64,000 bases of DNA from Victivallis sp. Marseille-Q1083. GTDB lineage: Bacteria > Verrucomicrobiota > Lentisphaeria > Victivallales > Victivallaceae. Under the pieces are notes generated by a model, which made no database searches, was not told the origin of the DNA, and worked only from the letters and a program-made list of their open reading frames with translations. Position numbers and translations under genes: made by a program. Location of the stretch: contig NZ_CAHJXL010000001.1 in the NCBI RefSeq assembly GCF_903645315.1, forward strand, positions 2,284,001-2,348,000, read 5' to 3'. Below, piece after piece: positions 55,462 through 64,000 of this stretch; position 1 is the stretch's first letter; the number at the start of each line of letters is the position of its first letter.

Positions 55462-56685
55462 ATGAAGATTCTCGTATTGAATGCGGGCAGTTCCTCGATG
55501 AAGTTCACATTGTTCAGCATGGAAAACGAACAGGTGCTTGCCAAGGGACAAGTGGAGCGGCTCGGTTCCGACAAGCCGAATATGATTTACAAGCGGTCTG
55601 ACGGTTATGTCGAAGAGGGATTGATCAAGGAAAATACACCGGTCGGCGCACTGCGGAAGATTTGTGAGAAACTCATCGATCCGGAGCACGGCGTTTTGAA
55701 AAGTCTCTGTGAGATCGATGCGATCGGCCACCGCGTGCTGCACGGCGGCGAAAAGATTACCGCGCCGATCCGGATCGACGCGCAGGCCAAGGAGATCATC
55801 CGCGAATGTTTTCCGCTCGGACCGTTGCACAATCCGGCCAATCTCGCCGGCATCGAAGCGTGTGAAAAGGAGATGCCGGGCGTGCCGAACGTCGGCGTTT
55901 TCGATACGCAGTTCCATATGACCATGCCGCCGGAAGCCTATCTTTACGCGCTGCCCTATGAATACTACCGTAAATTCGGTATCCGCAAATACGGATTTCA
56001 CGGCACCAGCCACCATTATGTGACGCTGGCGACCGCCAAATTCCTCGGCCGCTGCCCGGAAGAACTCAATTTGATCACCTGCCATCTCGGCAACGGCTGC
56101 AGCATGGCCGCCGTCCGGAAGGGCAAAGTGATCGATACGTCGATGGGCCTGACGCCGCTGGAAGGCCTGGTGATGGGCACCCGCTGCGGCGATCTCGACC
56201 CGGCCGCCGTCCTGCGGCTGCTCGAACTCGGCCACAGCCGGGAAGAGGTCGATCAGATTTTGAACAAGCAGAGCGGCTTGCTCGGAGTGGCCGGCATCGG
56301 TTCGTCCGACATGCGCGACATCATCGCTGCCGAACAGGCCGGCAATGAACAGGCGCTGCAGGCCAGGAAGATGTTCATCCGCCGGGTCGTCAAGTACATC
56401 GGCGCCTATTACGCTTTGCTGGACGGCGCCGACGCGCTGGTCTTTACCGGCGGCATCGGCGAATGGAGCGCCTATACCCGGGAACATGTGTTGTCGGCGC
56501 TCGGCTGCCTCGGCATCCGGTTCGATTCGGCCAAAAACAATGAAACGCTCGGCAAACGCGGCGTCATTTCGACTCCCGACAGCAAATTGACCGTGGTGGT
56601 GATGCCGACCGATGAGGAATTGATGATTGCCCGCAGCGTCGTGAAGACGCTCTATCCGGAGAAGTCGGCGGACTGCAATCGATAA
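55462..56685 (+). CDS. ackA: Acetate kinase
   Basis: 407 residues from ATG 55462 (AGGAAG upstream). NAGSSSMKFTLFS, GHRVLHGGE, FDTQFHMTMP, YGFHGTSHHYV, CHLGNGCSMAA and FTGGIGEWS are the ASKHA-fold signatures. It makes ATP and acetate from acetyl phosphate. It pairs with pta 24 nt downstream. Confidence 0.98.
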   Translation: MKILVLNAGSSSMKFTLFSMENEQVLAKGQVERLGSDKPNMIYKRSDGYVEEGLIKENTPVGALRKICEKLIDPEHGVLKSLCEIDAIGHRVLHGGEKITAPIRIDAQAKEIIRECFPLGPLHNPANLAGIEACEKEMPGVPNVGVFDTQFHMTMPPEAYLYALPYEYYRKFGIRKYGFHGTSHHYVTLATAKFLGRCPEELNLITCHLGNGCSMAAVRKGKVIDTSMGLTPLEGLVMGTRCGDLDPAAVLRLLELGHSREEVDQILNKQSGLLGVAGIGSSDMRDIIAAEQAGNEQALQARKMFIRRVVKYIGAYYALLDGADALVFTGGIGEWSAYTREHVLSALGCLGIRFDSAKNNETLGKRGVISTPDSKLTVVVMPTDEELMIARSVVKTLYPEKSADCNR

Positions 56686-56709
56686 TAAATTTGGGGAGAA
56701 TACCATAAA

Positions 56710-57723
56710 ATGTCAGCAATTGATCTGTTTGTCGCCAAGGCCCAGCAGGCCGGCAAAGCCCTTGTATTGCCGGAAGGACACGATCCCAGGGTCGTCGCCG
56801 CCGCCAATATGATTCTGGAAAATCGGGTGGCTAAAAAAGTGATCGTCCTCGGCAGCGAGGAGGAAATTGCCAAGGCTTGCGCCGACGCGAAGCTTACCGG
56901 ACGCAAGTTTGACGCGCTGGATTATTTGAACAGCGACCTTTTCGAGGGGTTCGCCCAGCAGTATTGCCAGATGCGCCAGAAAAAGGGCATGACGCTGGAA
57001 CTGGCCCGCGAAGTGATGAAGGTGCGGATCTATTTCGGCGGCATGATGGCGCGCAGCGGCATGGTGGACGGCCTGATTGCCGGCAGTATCGCCTCGACGG
57101 CGGATATGCTGCGCGCGGCGTTTCACTGCATCGGCACGGCGCCGGGCATGAAGATCGCCAGCAGTTGTTTTATCATGGATCTGGCCAGGCCGACCGCTTC
57201 CGGCGATAGTGTGCTGTTGTTCGCCGATTGTGCGGTCAATCCGAATCCGACTGCCGAACAGTTGGTCGATATCGCGATGGCGACCAGCAATACCTATCGC
57301 GCCCTGATCGGCAAGACGCCGAAAGTGGCGTTCCTGTCGTTTTCGAGCTACGGCAGCGCCAAGCATGAAATTCTCGAAAAGGTGGTGGCGGCGACGGCGA
57401 TGTTCAAAGCGAAAATCGATGTGGAAAATCTCGATATCATCGCCGACGGCGAACTGCAGGCCGATGCGGCGCTGGTGCCGTCGGTGGCGAAGAGCAAAGC
57501 GCCCGGCAGCGCGATTGCCGGCGATGCCAATGTGCTGATTTTCCCGGATCTGAATGCCGGCAATATCGCTTACAAGCTGGTGCAGCGTTTGGCCGGCGCC
57601 GGCGCCTATGGGCCGATTCTGCAGGGATTGGGGCGGCCGCTGAACGATCTGTCGCGCGGCTGCACGGCGGAAGACATCTACGGTGTGGCGGCGATTACCG
57701 TCTGCCAGGCGATCGGCCACTAA
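56710..57723 (+). CDS. pta: Phosphate acetyltransferase
   Basis: 337 residues, the short single-domain form without the DRTGG or BioD-like N-terminal part. It converts acetyl-CoA to acetyl phosphate. GLIAGSIASTADMLRAAF, ADCAVNPNPTAEQLVDIA and VLIFPDLNAGNIAYKLVQRL are typical of the PTA_PTB family. With ackA it completes acetate fermentation. Confidence 0.96.
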   Translation: MSAIDLFVAKAQQAGKALVLPEGHDPRVVAAANMILENRVAKKVIVLGSEEEIAKACADAKLTGRKFDALDYLNSDLFEGFAQQYCQMRQKKGMTLELAREVMKVRIYFGGMMARSGMVDGLIAGSIASTADMLRAAFHCIGTAPGMKIASSCFIMDLARPTASGDSVLLFADCAVNPNPTAEQLVDIAMATSNTYRALIGKTPKVAFLSFSSYGSAKHEILEKVVAATAMFKAKIDVENLDIIADGELQADAALVPSVAKSKAPGSAIAGDANVLIFPDLNAGNIAYKLVQRLAGAGAYGPILQGLGRPLNDLSRGCTAEDIYGVAAITVCQAIGH

Positions 57724-57744
57724 AAAAAAATTTTTGGCGATCAT

Positions 57745-57793
57745 CGGCGCTCCGGTTCTGATAAATAAACTCAGAACCGGAGCGCCGTTGTTT
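57745..57793 (+). terminator. Terminator after pta
   Basis: A 16-bp perfect stem, CGGCGCTCCGGTTCTG (57745-57760) with CAGAACCGGAGCGCCG (57772-57787), then TTGTTTTG. Confidence 0.85.
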
Positions 57794-57876
57794 TGCAAGC
57801 GAGGAGGAGAAAGGGCGGCGAGTGTAAAAACAGGGAAAAACAAGTTCGGAAATCCGCCGCCGATGTGGTCCGGCGA

Positions 57877-58323
57877 TTATTTTCGTCGTTGTAAAAAACG
57901 GTTCAACGCGTTGATGAAATGAATGCGTTGCCGGTCCGAAAAGGGGGCCGGACCGCCGGTGACCTCACCGGCGACGCGGAGTTCGTCCAGGAGTCCGCGC
58001 ATCGCCATCGCGTTTTTGATGTTCGCCGGCGTAAAGAATTCTCCCCGGGTATTCAGTACTGCCGCATTCCTGGCAATGGCGCGGTCCGCCAGTGGGATGT
58101 CGGCGGTAATCACCAGATCGCCGGGTTCAAGATGTTCGACAATCCAGTCATCCGCGCCGTCGAAGGCCTTTCCCGCGCCGATCGCTTGGAGGAATGCCGA
58201 TTCCGGCAGTCGCGGCGCCTGGGCGGCAACGAAGACCGCCGTGATTTTTTCCCGCCCGGCCGCTTTGCAGAGCGCTTCCTTCAACGGACGCGGCATCGCG
58301 TCGCAATCAACCAGAATTTTCAA
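57877..58323 (-). CDS. YaiI/YqxD family protein (DUF188)
   Basis: 148 residues. MKILVDCDAMPRPLKEALCK, then PGDLVITADIPLADRAI and AVLNTRGEFFTPANI match the family, a PIN-like fold of unknown function. It stands alone between the pta terminator and the tRNA-Pro pair. Confidence 0.9.
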   Translation of the reverse strand: MKILVDCDAMPRPLKEALCKAAGREKITAVFVAAQAPRLPESAFLQAIGAGKAFDGADDWIVEHLEPGDLVITADIPLADRAIARNAAVLNTRGEFFTPANIKNAMAMRGLLDELRVAGEVTGGPAPFSDRQRIHFINALNRFLQRRK

Positions 58324-58445
58324 AGTGTCTCCTTCCCGCCGATATGGTTTTCACCGGCTCGGTCAACGAGCGGTACAGAGGGTAAAACGCCGGAAAAAAA
58401 CGAACGAAAGATATGACTTTCACGGAGCTTTCACATACAAAAGAA

Positions 58446-58523
58446 TGGTCGGGGTGAGAGGATTTGAACCTCCGGCCTCTGCGTCCCGAACGCAGCGCTC
58501 TAGCCAGGCTGAGCCACACCCCG
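58446..58523 (-). tRNA. tRNA-Pro (anticodon CGG), copy 1
   Basis: 78 nt with encoded CCA. It folds fully: acceptor CGGGGTG/CACCCCG, D-arm GCTC/GAGC, anticodon stem CTGCG/CGCAG with loop TTCGGGA (anticodon CGG, codon CCG), 5-nt variable loop, T-arm with TTCAAAT. The unpaired base before CCA is A. Confidence 0.97.
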
Positions 58524-58531
58524 AAAAAGAA

Positions 58532-58609
58532 TGGTCGGGGTGAGAGGATTTGAACCTCCGGCCTCTGCGTCCCGAACGCAGCGCTCTAGCCAGGCTGAGC
58601 CACACCCCG
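58532..58609 (-). tRNA. tRNA-Pro (anticodon CGG), copy 2
   Basis: Identical in sequence to the copy at 58446-58523, 86 nt away, including the spacer. It is therefore a recent tandem duplication. Confidence 0.97.
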
Positions 58610-58682
58610 AAAAACCATGCGCCCTTGGAGCAGGCGCATGTCTATTAAAATAACTCGGCTTTGAAAATTTTCAAACCGGCAA

Positions 58683-59258
58683 TTAGTCTTTTTTGAGATT
58701 AATCACCACTTTCTTCAGCGAACCTTCTCCTTCGCTCTGAGTGGTGATTTCCGGGTCATCCTGCAGCGTGATATGGATGATCCGCCGGTCGTGCGCATTC
58801 ATTTTCGGCAGGGTGACCGGCTGCCCCCAGCGCTTGACTTCCTTGGCGGCATCCTGCGCCTGGGAGATCAACTGTTCCTCCGGAACGCTGTTGCGGTCGC
58901 GGCGGTCGCGCCGTTCCCGGCGTTCCCTGGGTTCGCCGCGGCCTTCCGGCGCGCTGCCGTCGTCGTCACGGCGGTCTTTGCCGCCTTTGCGGGCATAACC
59001 GTCGATGTCCAGCATGATGCGCGGGCACTCTTCGTCGCCTTTGAACATGATACGGTTCAGCAGCAGTTGCAGACTTTCCAGCGTTTGACCCTTGCGGCCG
59101 ATGATCCGACCGGCATCTTCCGAGGCCACTTTGATGGCCAGTTTCGAACCTTTTTCTTCCACGTTGAGCGTGGCGTCCAGCCCCAGGTAATCGAGCATGA
59201 CCGCGAGGGTCTTCTGGGCTTTGGCTTTCTGATCTTCGATTTTACTGATGTCCGACAT
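58683..59258 (-). CDS. khpB: KH/R3H RNA-binding protein KhpB (Jag)
   Basis: 191 residues. The KH domain (GRIIGRKGQTLESLQLLLNR) is followed by an Arg/Asp-rich linker (about 85-118) and an R3H domain with DRRIIHITLQDDPEI. It partners with KhpA (8940-9269) in RNA binding. AAGGAG is 8 nt upstream. It is last in the rpmH-rnpA-yidD-yidC cluster, its usual place. Confidence 0.94.
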   Translation of the reverse strand: MSDISKIEDQKAKAQKTLAVMLDYLGLDATLNVEEKGSKLAIKVASEDAGRIIGRKGQTLESLQLLLNRIMFKGDEECPRIMLDIDGYARKGGKDRRDDDGSAPEGRGEPRERRERRDRRDRNSVPEEQLISQAQDAAKEVKRWGQPVTLPKMNAHDRRIIHITLQDDPEITTQSEGEGSLKKVVINLKKD

Positions 59259-59335
59259 CTTTTTTGCTCCTTGACAATGCCCGAAGGCATATTCATTGGA
59301 TGGGCGCCCCGCACGGGCGCCGGATTAAGGTTTTG

Positions 59336-61045
59336 TTACGCTTTGGCGGCAGCCGCCTTGTTGACCGAATGGCGCTGCCAATACAATTGAATGATACTGA
59401 AAATCTGGCTGACCGTCCAATACAACGTCAGGCCGCTGGGCAGATCGTAGAAGAAGAAAACCATCACCAGCGGCATGATCATCATCATCTTCTGTTGCGT
59501 CGGGTCCATGGCGCTCGGCGTGATGCGCTGCTGGAAGATCATCAGGCCGGTCATCATCAGAACCAGCGGGTTGATCGACAGATTCATGAAGCCCAGCGGC
59601 AGGACCGCCACCGTGTCCGGAGAAGCCAGATCCTTGGCCCAGAGGAAGGAAACCTGGCGCAGTTGCACCGCCGAGTTCAACGCCGAATACAAGGCCAGAA
59701 ACACCGGAATCTGCAGCAGGATCGGCAGGCAGCCGCCGAGCGGATTGATCCCTTCCTCCTTGTACAGCGCCATCATCTTGGCGTTGAGAATCTGCGGCTC
59801 GTTTTTGTATTTTTCCCGCAATTCCTTGACTTTCGGCTGCACGGCGGCCATCTTTTTCATCGACGCGTTGGCCTTCTGGGTGATCGGCCAGAAGAGCAGC
59901 CGCACCAACAGCGTCAGGATGATGATGCTGCAGCCGTAAGAACCGCACAGACCTTTGAGGAAGATGAGGAAATAGAGCAGCCATTCGGCCAGAAAGCTGA
60001 TCGGCCCCCAACTGGACAGGTGCATCAGCTTGGTGGTCGAGCCGTCGAACGATTTCAGTTGGGAAAGAATTTTCGGTCCGGCATAATACTTGAAATCGAA
60101 ACTCTGCTGCTGGCCGGCTTCCAGCTTGACGTCGTAATAATCGGCGCCGACCATCGCCAGAAAATATTTCCGGCCGGCGTCGGTCACTTCCGCCCGCTTT
60201 TTCAACAAACCGTACGGCGTATTGCCGACCAGGATGGTCGTAAAATATTTGTTGCTCATGCTGGCCCAGCGGACGGCGGCATCCGGCATGACCGCGAAGT
60301 CTTCCGGATCGTCGTCGATGGCGATCGACTTGGTGGAATCCTTGACCGTCAGCACATCGATGGTATTGGTGTCGCTGCGGCTTTTGCGGTCGCCGGACAG
60401 AATGTGCCACGGCTGCAGATCGCCGCCACTGATAGAAAGCCGGCTGAAAACCAGCGGCCGGTCGGAGAGGTTGGTCAGGGAAAAACGGTAAACGATGGCG
60501 TAATCGCCGCTCAGAGTCCACTCCTGGGTCAGGATGAATTCGGAGCCGTCGGCCGTCGCCAGCTTGCGCTGGAGGTGATAGGTGCTGTCGTCGATTTTGC
60601 TGTTGTCGATGATCTCGACCAGTTGCCACGGCGTCGCGCCGAAAACCGACAACGCGCCGGGATGCAGCGGACTGGACATCCGGCCGTTCAGGTTGTTGTC
60701 CAGTACGATATGCTGTTCGTGGTCGGCAGTCAGATAATCCAGCAGCTCGATGGAACGGATCGCCCCGGCCGCCGGTGAAAATTCCACTTTGATCGAAGCG
60801 TTGCTGAGCGTCTGCGGCGGCAGCGCCGGCAGATTTTCCGGCACGACCGCCGGCGTTGCCGGCGACGGGGCCGCCGCTGGCGTGACCGGTTGCGGAGCGG
60901 ACGGCGGGGAGGGCGGTACGGTCTGCTGCCGCGTTTCAACAGGCGGCGGCGCCATCCAGCCCATCCAGCGGCAGAACGGCGTCCATCCCAGGATGATCAC
61001 TGCGCCGACGATCATTATCAATATCGTTTCACGATCAAACTTCAC
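59336..61045 (-). CDS. yidC: Membrane protein insertase YidC
   Basis: 569 residues, the Gram-negative form: N-terminal helix ([15 protein letters not shown]), a large periplasmic domain (about 60-345), and the conserved insertase core (about 355-560: [40 protein letters not shown]). It inserts and folds membrane proteins. The start is GTG 61045, overlapping the yidD stop (GTGA). Confidence 0.97.
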   Translation of the reverse strand: MKFDRETILIMIVGAVIILGWTPFCRWMGWMAPPPVETRQQTVPPSPPSAPQPVTPAAAPSPATPAVVPENLPALPPQTLSNASIKVEFSPAAGAIRSIELLDYLTADHEQHIVLDNNLNGRMSSPLHPGALSVFGATPWQLVEIIDNSKIDDSTYHLQRKLATADGSEFILTQEWTLSGDYAIVYRFSLTNLSDRPLVFSRLSISGGDLQPWHILSGDRKSRSDTNTIDVLTVKDSTKSIAIDDDPEDFAVMPDAAVRWASMSNKYFTTILVGNTPYGLLKKRAEVTDAGRKYFLAMVGADYYDVKLEAGQQQSFDFKYYAGPKILSQLKSFDGSTTKLMHLSSWGPISFLAEWLLYFLIFLKGLCGSYGCSIIILTLLVRLLFWPITQKANASMKKMAAVQPKVKELREKYKNEPQILNAKMMALYKEEGINPLGGCLPILLQIPVFLALYSALNSAVQLRQVSFLWAKDLASPDTVAVLPLGFMNLSINPLVLMMTGLMIFQQRITPSAMDPTQQKMMMIMPLVMVFFFYDLPSGLTLYWTVSQIFSIIQLYWQRHSVNKAAAAKA

Positions 61046-61284
61046 TGTATATTTTCCTTATGATTCGGTTCTTCAGGGTTGCCGGCCCGCTTTTTCGGCG
61101 GCACCGGATCGTAACCGCCGCGGCAAAACGGCTGGCAGCGCAACAGTCGCCAGAGGGTCAGCAGACTGCCGCGCCAGAACCCGTGCTGCTTCAGGGCTTC
61201 GGCGCCGTAATGGGAACACGTCGGCGTAAAACGGCAGCAACCGGGCAACCAGGGGGAAACGATTCGCTGGTAAAGATAGATCAA
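61042..61284 (-). CDS. yidD: Membrane protein insertion efficiency factor YidD
   Basis: The core [34 protein letters not shown] and GGYDPVP is unmistakable. There is no ATG near the right place. TTG 61284 shares TTGA with the rnpA stop and gives 80 residues. A CTG at 61332 would give 96 and keep a few more residues of the N-terminal helix. It is coupled at both ends with rnpA and yidC. Confidence 0.88.
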   Translation of the reverse strand: MIYLYQRIVSPWLPGCCRFTPTCSHYGAEALKQHGFWRGSLLTLWRLLRCQPFCRGGYDPVPPKKRAGNPEEPNHKENIQ

Positions 61285-61670
61285 TCCGAGCAGGTAGTTG
61301 GTCGGATTGCAGCATGCCTTCCATCGTGCCAGAGGCCCGCTTGCCGCAACAAATCTTGCAGTTCCCGCTGCACTTCCGGCTGTTTCCGGGCGATGATCCG
61401 CTTGCGCGGAATCATCACCAGACGCCCGGCGCAGACCGCCGGTTTCAACAGGCGGAAACTTTCCCACAGCAACCGGCGCGCCCGGTTGCGCACTACCGCC
61501 CGATGATTGAATTTCTTTCCGCATATTACGCCACAACGCAACGCTTCGTCCGGCGGCGGCGCCACCACCAGCACCAGGCAGGAGCCGACATATTTGACGC
61601 CGTTTTGCCGAACATAGTCGAAATCCGATTTGAAACGCAGTTTATCCGTTTTTTTCAGTAAATATTGCAA
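61281..61670 (-). CDS. rnpA: Ribonuclease P protein component
   Basis: 129 residues. It assists RNase P RNA in cutting tRNA precursors. [20 protein letters not shown] is the RNR signature. The start is TTG 61670 ([18 protein letters not shown]). It lies between rpmH and yidD, as usual. Confidence 0.93.
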   Translation of the reverse strand: MQYLLKKTDKLRFKSDFDYVRQNGVKYVGSCLVLVVAPPPDEALRCGVICGKKFNHRAVVRNRARRLLWESFRLLKPAVCAGRLVMIPRKRIIARKQPEVQRELQDLLRQAGLWHDGRHAAIRPTTCSD

Positions 61671-61834
61671 AACTCGGATTCCGTATTTATTTTCTTTGCC
61701 TTAACCGCCTGTTTTTTCAAAAAATGAAATCCAGCCGGAACTTCTTGCAGCAAGCGCCGGCTGGTCATATTTTCGAAAATCCGCTTCGCGGCCGGTTACG
61801 GCAGGCGACTGTTCGCTTCCAGGAAAATATGCCG

Positions 61835-61969
61835 TCAGGCGCTCAGAACCGCACGACCTTTTTGACGACGGCGCTTCAGCACCAGGCGGCCGCTTTTGGT
61901 TCTCATTCGGGCCATGAAGCCGATTCTGCGTTTTCTTCTTCGGTTGGACGGCTGAAACGTTCTTTTCAT
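61835..61969 (-). CDS. rpmH: 50S ribosomal protein L34
   Basis: 44 residues, normal L34: [20 protein letters not shown], then [22 protein letters not shown] is 8 nt before ATG 61969. The spacer to rnpA is about 165 nt. No dnaA gene or clear DnaA-box cluster is visible on its far side. Confidence 0.97.
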   Translation of the reverse strand: MKRTFQPSNRRRKRRIGFMARMRTKSGRLVLKRRRQKGRAVLSA

Positions 61970-62341
61970 CTTTCAATCCTTCAATGGTTTAGAGTTTCTT
62001 CATTTCACACTTATCGTCCGCCGGCAGCCAAACAATTTCCGCCGGGAAGTCGTTCAATTAAAGAACTTGAGCCCATTAACTTAATTCAACATCGCCGATT
62101 ATTCAAGCCGTCCGGGCACTTTTTTTGCGAGAATCGCGGTCCGGGGACGAAGAGAGAGGCTAAAAATTCGCCTTCCCGGCGCTTTTTTGTTGCCTTTCCG
62201 GATTGACAGCCGCCCGGCCGGCGGTATATTGCTGACGAAGCCGGCTTGTCCGGCCGGGCTGCGTCCGGGTTGGCTGGGACCGGATGCCGAGTTGCCGGGG
62301 AGCGCAGGAGGCGATTGCAACGCAGGAAAGGAAGGTGGCCT
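61970..62341. other. 372-nt divergent spacer between rpmH and a hypothetical gene
   Basis: It holds the rpmH leader on one side and an AAGGAAGG SD for the plus-strand gene on the other. No gene, strong hairpin or convincing replication-origin motif was found. Confidence 0.4.
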
Positions 62342-62680
62342 ATGACCGATGAACAAGGTGAAGTCAAAGAAATTGCGGTGGAATACCGGATGAGCAGCAC
62401 CTCCGACGGCCGCGGCTGGATCATTACGCCGGTACTGCATGCTTTGTCCTCGGTTCCGCGGCTGCTGATCGCTTCGCTGGAAATCGACGGGCATGAATTG
62501 GTGCCGAGTTGCCGGATCGATTTGAAGGAGGGCGATAACCGGGTGGAATTGCCGGTGATGCGGGTGCTCAGTCCGCCCGGCTGTGAACTGGAAAACGGCC
62601 GGATTTACCAATTTGTCCTGAAAATTCATTCGCGTTTCGGCGTCGAACTGATTCTCGAACAGCATTTGCCGTTGGGCTGA
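62342..62680 (+). CDS. Hypothetical protein of 112 residues
   Basis: ATG 62342 follows AAGGAAGG. The product is a beta-rich soluble protein (IAVEYRMSSTSDGRGWIITP, LLIASLEIDGHELVPSCRID, FVLKIHSRFGVELILEQHLP), with no signal peptide and no known family recognised. Codon use is normal for the genome. It is followed 52 nt later by the IMPase-like gene. Confidence 0.7.
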   Translation: MTDEQGEVKEIAVEYRMSSTSDGRGWIITPVLHALSSVPRLLIASLEIDGHELVPSCRIDLKEGDNRVELPVMRVLSPPGCELENGRIYQFVLKIHSRFGVELILEQHLPLG

Positions 62681-62732
62681 TTTGTAAAACCTTTGGAAAA
62701 CTGTATATTGAATCCGCAACGGAAGGAATGAT

Positions 62733-63584
62733 ATGACAGGCTATGAAGTAACTTCTCTGGTGGAGTTGTGTCGGGCGGCCGGCGAGATTGCTTATCGCTA
62801 TTACGACGACCCGCCGCAGGAATTGAAGCAGGACCTTTCGGTGGTCACCGCGGCGGACCGGGCGATCGAACAATTTCTGGCAGCGGAATTCGACCGGCCG
62901 GAAAATGGCAGTTATCTGATCGGGGAAGAAACGGTCGGCTTGCGCGATGAAGCGTATCTGGCGGCGGCTTTGGAGGCGGAATACTGCTGGATTGTCGATC
63001 CGATCGACGGCACGGCGCCTTATGCGACCCATTTCCCGGCCTGGGGGATTTCGATCGGCCTGATGCGGCGCGGCGTGCTGAGCGACGGCGCGATTTATCT
63101 GCCGGAGCAGGACCGGCTGCTGATTACCGAAAATGAGCTGGTCTGGGAATATCGCGGGATCAGGGCCGGGCAGCCGGAGCGCCGGCCGTTCGAGTTCGTC
63201 ACCCCGCCGCTGGAATCCGGCCGGCCGGTCGGAATTCCGCAGCGCTACGCCAAACACGGTGAAATTTCGTTCAGCAACCAGGTTTACGTCTGGTCCTGCT
63301 GTGTGGCCTCCTTTTACTACTTGTTCCAGGGCAAGTTGCTGGGATATTTGGTGTTTGCCAAACTCTGGGACATCGCCGCCGCGATGGCGATGCTGGCGCG
63401 CAGCAACTGGTGCATCCGCTCGACGGCCGGCCGGCCGTATGCCCTGGATTGGCGGCGCGGCGACTTCCGGCTGCAGCCGGGTGATGCGCACCGTTGGGAA
63501 TTGACCAGTCCGCTGGCGATCGGGGCGACGGAGGAGATCGTTTCCTATCTTTTGGCAAATGTGAATTTGCCGGAAAAACAATAA
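62733..63584 (+). CDS. Inositol monophosphatase family protein
   Basis: 283 residues. The metal-site motifs are present: GEETVG (Glu), WIVDPIDGTAPYA (DPIDGT) and, near the C-terminus, WDIAAAMAML (WD.AA). The family removes phosphate from inositol phosphate, histidinol phosphate, PAP or sugar phosphates. The substrate cannot be told here. GGAATG SD-like bases precede the ATG. rimO follows 18 nt later. Confidence 0.9.
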   Translation: MTGYEVTSLVELCRAAGEIAYRYYDDPPQELKQDLSVVTAADRAIEQFLAAEFDRPENGSYLIGEETVGLRDEAYLAAALEAEYCWIVDPIDGTAPYATHFPAWGISIGLMRRGVLSDGAIYLPEQDRLLITENELVWEYRGIRAGQPERRPFEFVTPPLESGRPVGIPQRYAKHGEISFSNQVYVWSCCVASFYYLFQGKLLGYLVFAKLWDIAAAMAMLARSNWCIRSTAGRPYALDWRRGDFRLQPGDAHRWELTSPLAIGATEEIVSYLLANVNLPEKQ

Positions 63585-63602
63585 GTTTTGGATCAGTGAT
63601 TT

Positions 63603-64000
63603 ATGGCAAAGCGAAAAGGAGCATCCCAAAGCGCCGCCGGCGGAGTATTTCTGGTCAGCCTGGGCTGTCCGAAGAATTTTGTTGATACCGAGGTGATGGC
63701 CGGCGGTCTGGTGAGCAGCGGTATCCGGTTGACTTTCGATCAGGAGGAGGCGGATACCGTCTTGATCAATACCTGTGCGTTTATCCCGGAAGCGCGGGAC
63801 GAAACGGTCGATGCGATCATGGAGGCGATCGATTGGAAAGCGGCTGGAAGCGGCCGCCGGGTCGTCGTCACCGGCTGCCTGATTCAATGGGACAAGGATC
63901 AGGAGTTCCGCAGTGAGTTTCCGGAGGTCGATCTGTGGTGCGGTGTGGACGAGGTGCCGCATCTGGCCGAACGGCTGCGGGAGTTGCGGCGGTCGCCGGC
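63603..64000 (+). CDS. rimO: Ribosomal protein S12 methylthiotransferase (N-terminal part)
   Basis: The start of a radical-SAM methylthiotransferase, cut by the window edge after 132 residues. GGVFLVSLGCPKNFVDTEVM, LINTCAFIPEARDETVDAI and VVVTGCLIQ carry the three Cys of the UPF0004 domain that bind the auxiliary [4Fe-4S] cluster. The SLGCPKN..D form favours RimO over MiaB. The radical-SAM domain lies outside. Confidence 0.92.
   Translation, partial: MAKRKGASQSAAGGVFLVSLGCPKNFVDTEVMAGGLVSSGIRLTFDQEEADTVLINTCAFIPEARDETVDAIMEAIDWKAAGSGRRVVVTGCLIQWDKDQEFRSEFPEVDLWCGVDEVPHLAERLRELRRSP

Noticed and set aside
61970-62341. Replication origin beside rpmH
   Set aside because: rpmH often lies near dnaA and oriC, but no dnaA gene and no cluster of TTATNCACA boxes was found here.

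Overview
The window is about 64 kb of GC-rich bacterial chromosome (roughly 60% G+C) made mostly of densely packed housekeeping operons. There is no rRNA, plasmid, phage or insertion sequence visible, and no CRISPR array. Several things point to the Planctomycetota-Verrucomicrobiota-Chlamydiota group, most likely Lentisphaerota (Victivallis-like, gut-associated). These are a pseudopilin with the [17 protein letters not shown] leader plus an H-X9-DG C-terminus, a secreted GH123/DUF4091-type protein, a GH20 hexosaminidase, two over-long sugar-type major-facilitator transporters, and a eukaryote-like tandem phosphofructokinase. The assignment is inference from gene content, not from a marker comparison.

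Layout. 1-196: tail of an AraC-type regulator. 367-6956 (minus): thrS-infC-rpmI-rplT-pheS-pheT in the order also found in E. coli, with a non-AUG infC start, a terminator-like hairpin before pheS and a structured thrS leader. 7157-9678 (minus): rpsP-khpA-trmD-rplS-rnhB without rimM. 9946-13893 (minus): aroQ-accB-accC-asp23-amaP-like-maf. 14067-15710 (minus): a sodium:solute symporter. 15954-18947 (plus): tandem phosphofructokinase and a short-chain dehydrogenase. 19032-25492: AraC regulator, cyclophilin, glycosyltransferase, a ComEC with a degenerate C-terminal domain, a lipoprotein and a PHP-domain protein. 25704-27574 (plus): DksA-like protein, lspA, miaA.

27575-36623 is the accessory part, visibly AT-richer between about 27.6 and 33.0 kb. 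It holds the GH123-like protein, a pseudopilin, an endonuclease/exonuclease/phosphatase (EEP) family protein, a LacI-type regulator, a large transporter, and a 57-residue remnant of a second EEP gene fused behind the transporter stop. Two matching promoter-plus-palindrome modules, before lacI and before the transporter, look like the operators of the LacI protein.

36716-41025 (minus): coaE, a Rho factor with a long Asn-rich N-terminal extension, an FtsB/DivIC-like protein and a LysM lipoprotein. 41410-44466: Nudix hydrolase, PaaI thioesterase and the second large transporter. 44759-49466: PPi-type phosphofructokinase-gatC-gatA, divergent from class II aldolase. 49516-52022 (minus): a 58-residue small protein and GH20 hexosaminidase. 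52387-57723 (plus): hisS-adk-map-infA, then ackA-pta. 57877-61969 (minus): a YaiI-like protein, two identical tRNA-Pro(CGG) genes, and rpmH-rnpA-yidD-yidC-khpB. 62342-64000 (plus): a hypothetical protein, an inositol-monophosphatase-like protein and the start of rimO.

Together the metabolic genes describe a fermenting sugar user: ATP- and PPi-dependent phosphofructokinases, aldolase, acetate kinase and phosphotransacetylase, sugar-type importers and secreted enzymes for amino sugars. The most unusual items are the tandem phosphofructokinase, the structured thrS leader that presents a threonine codon in a 7-nt loop, the infC start on AUC, the Asn-rich Rho, the degenerate ComEC, and the LacI operator pair with the EEP remnant.
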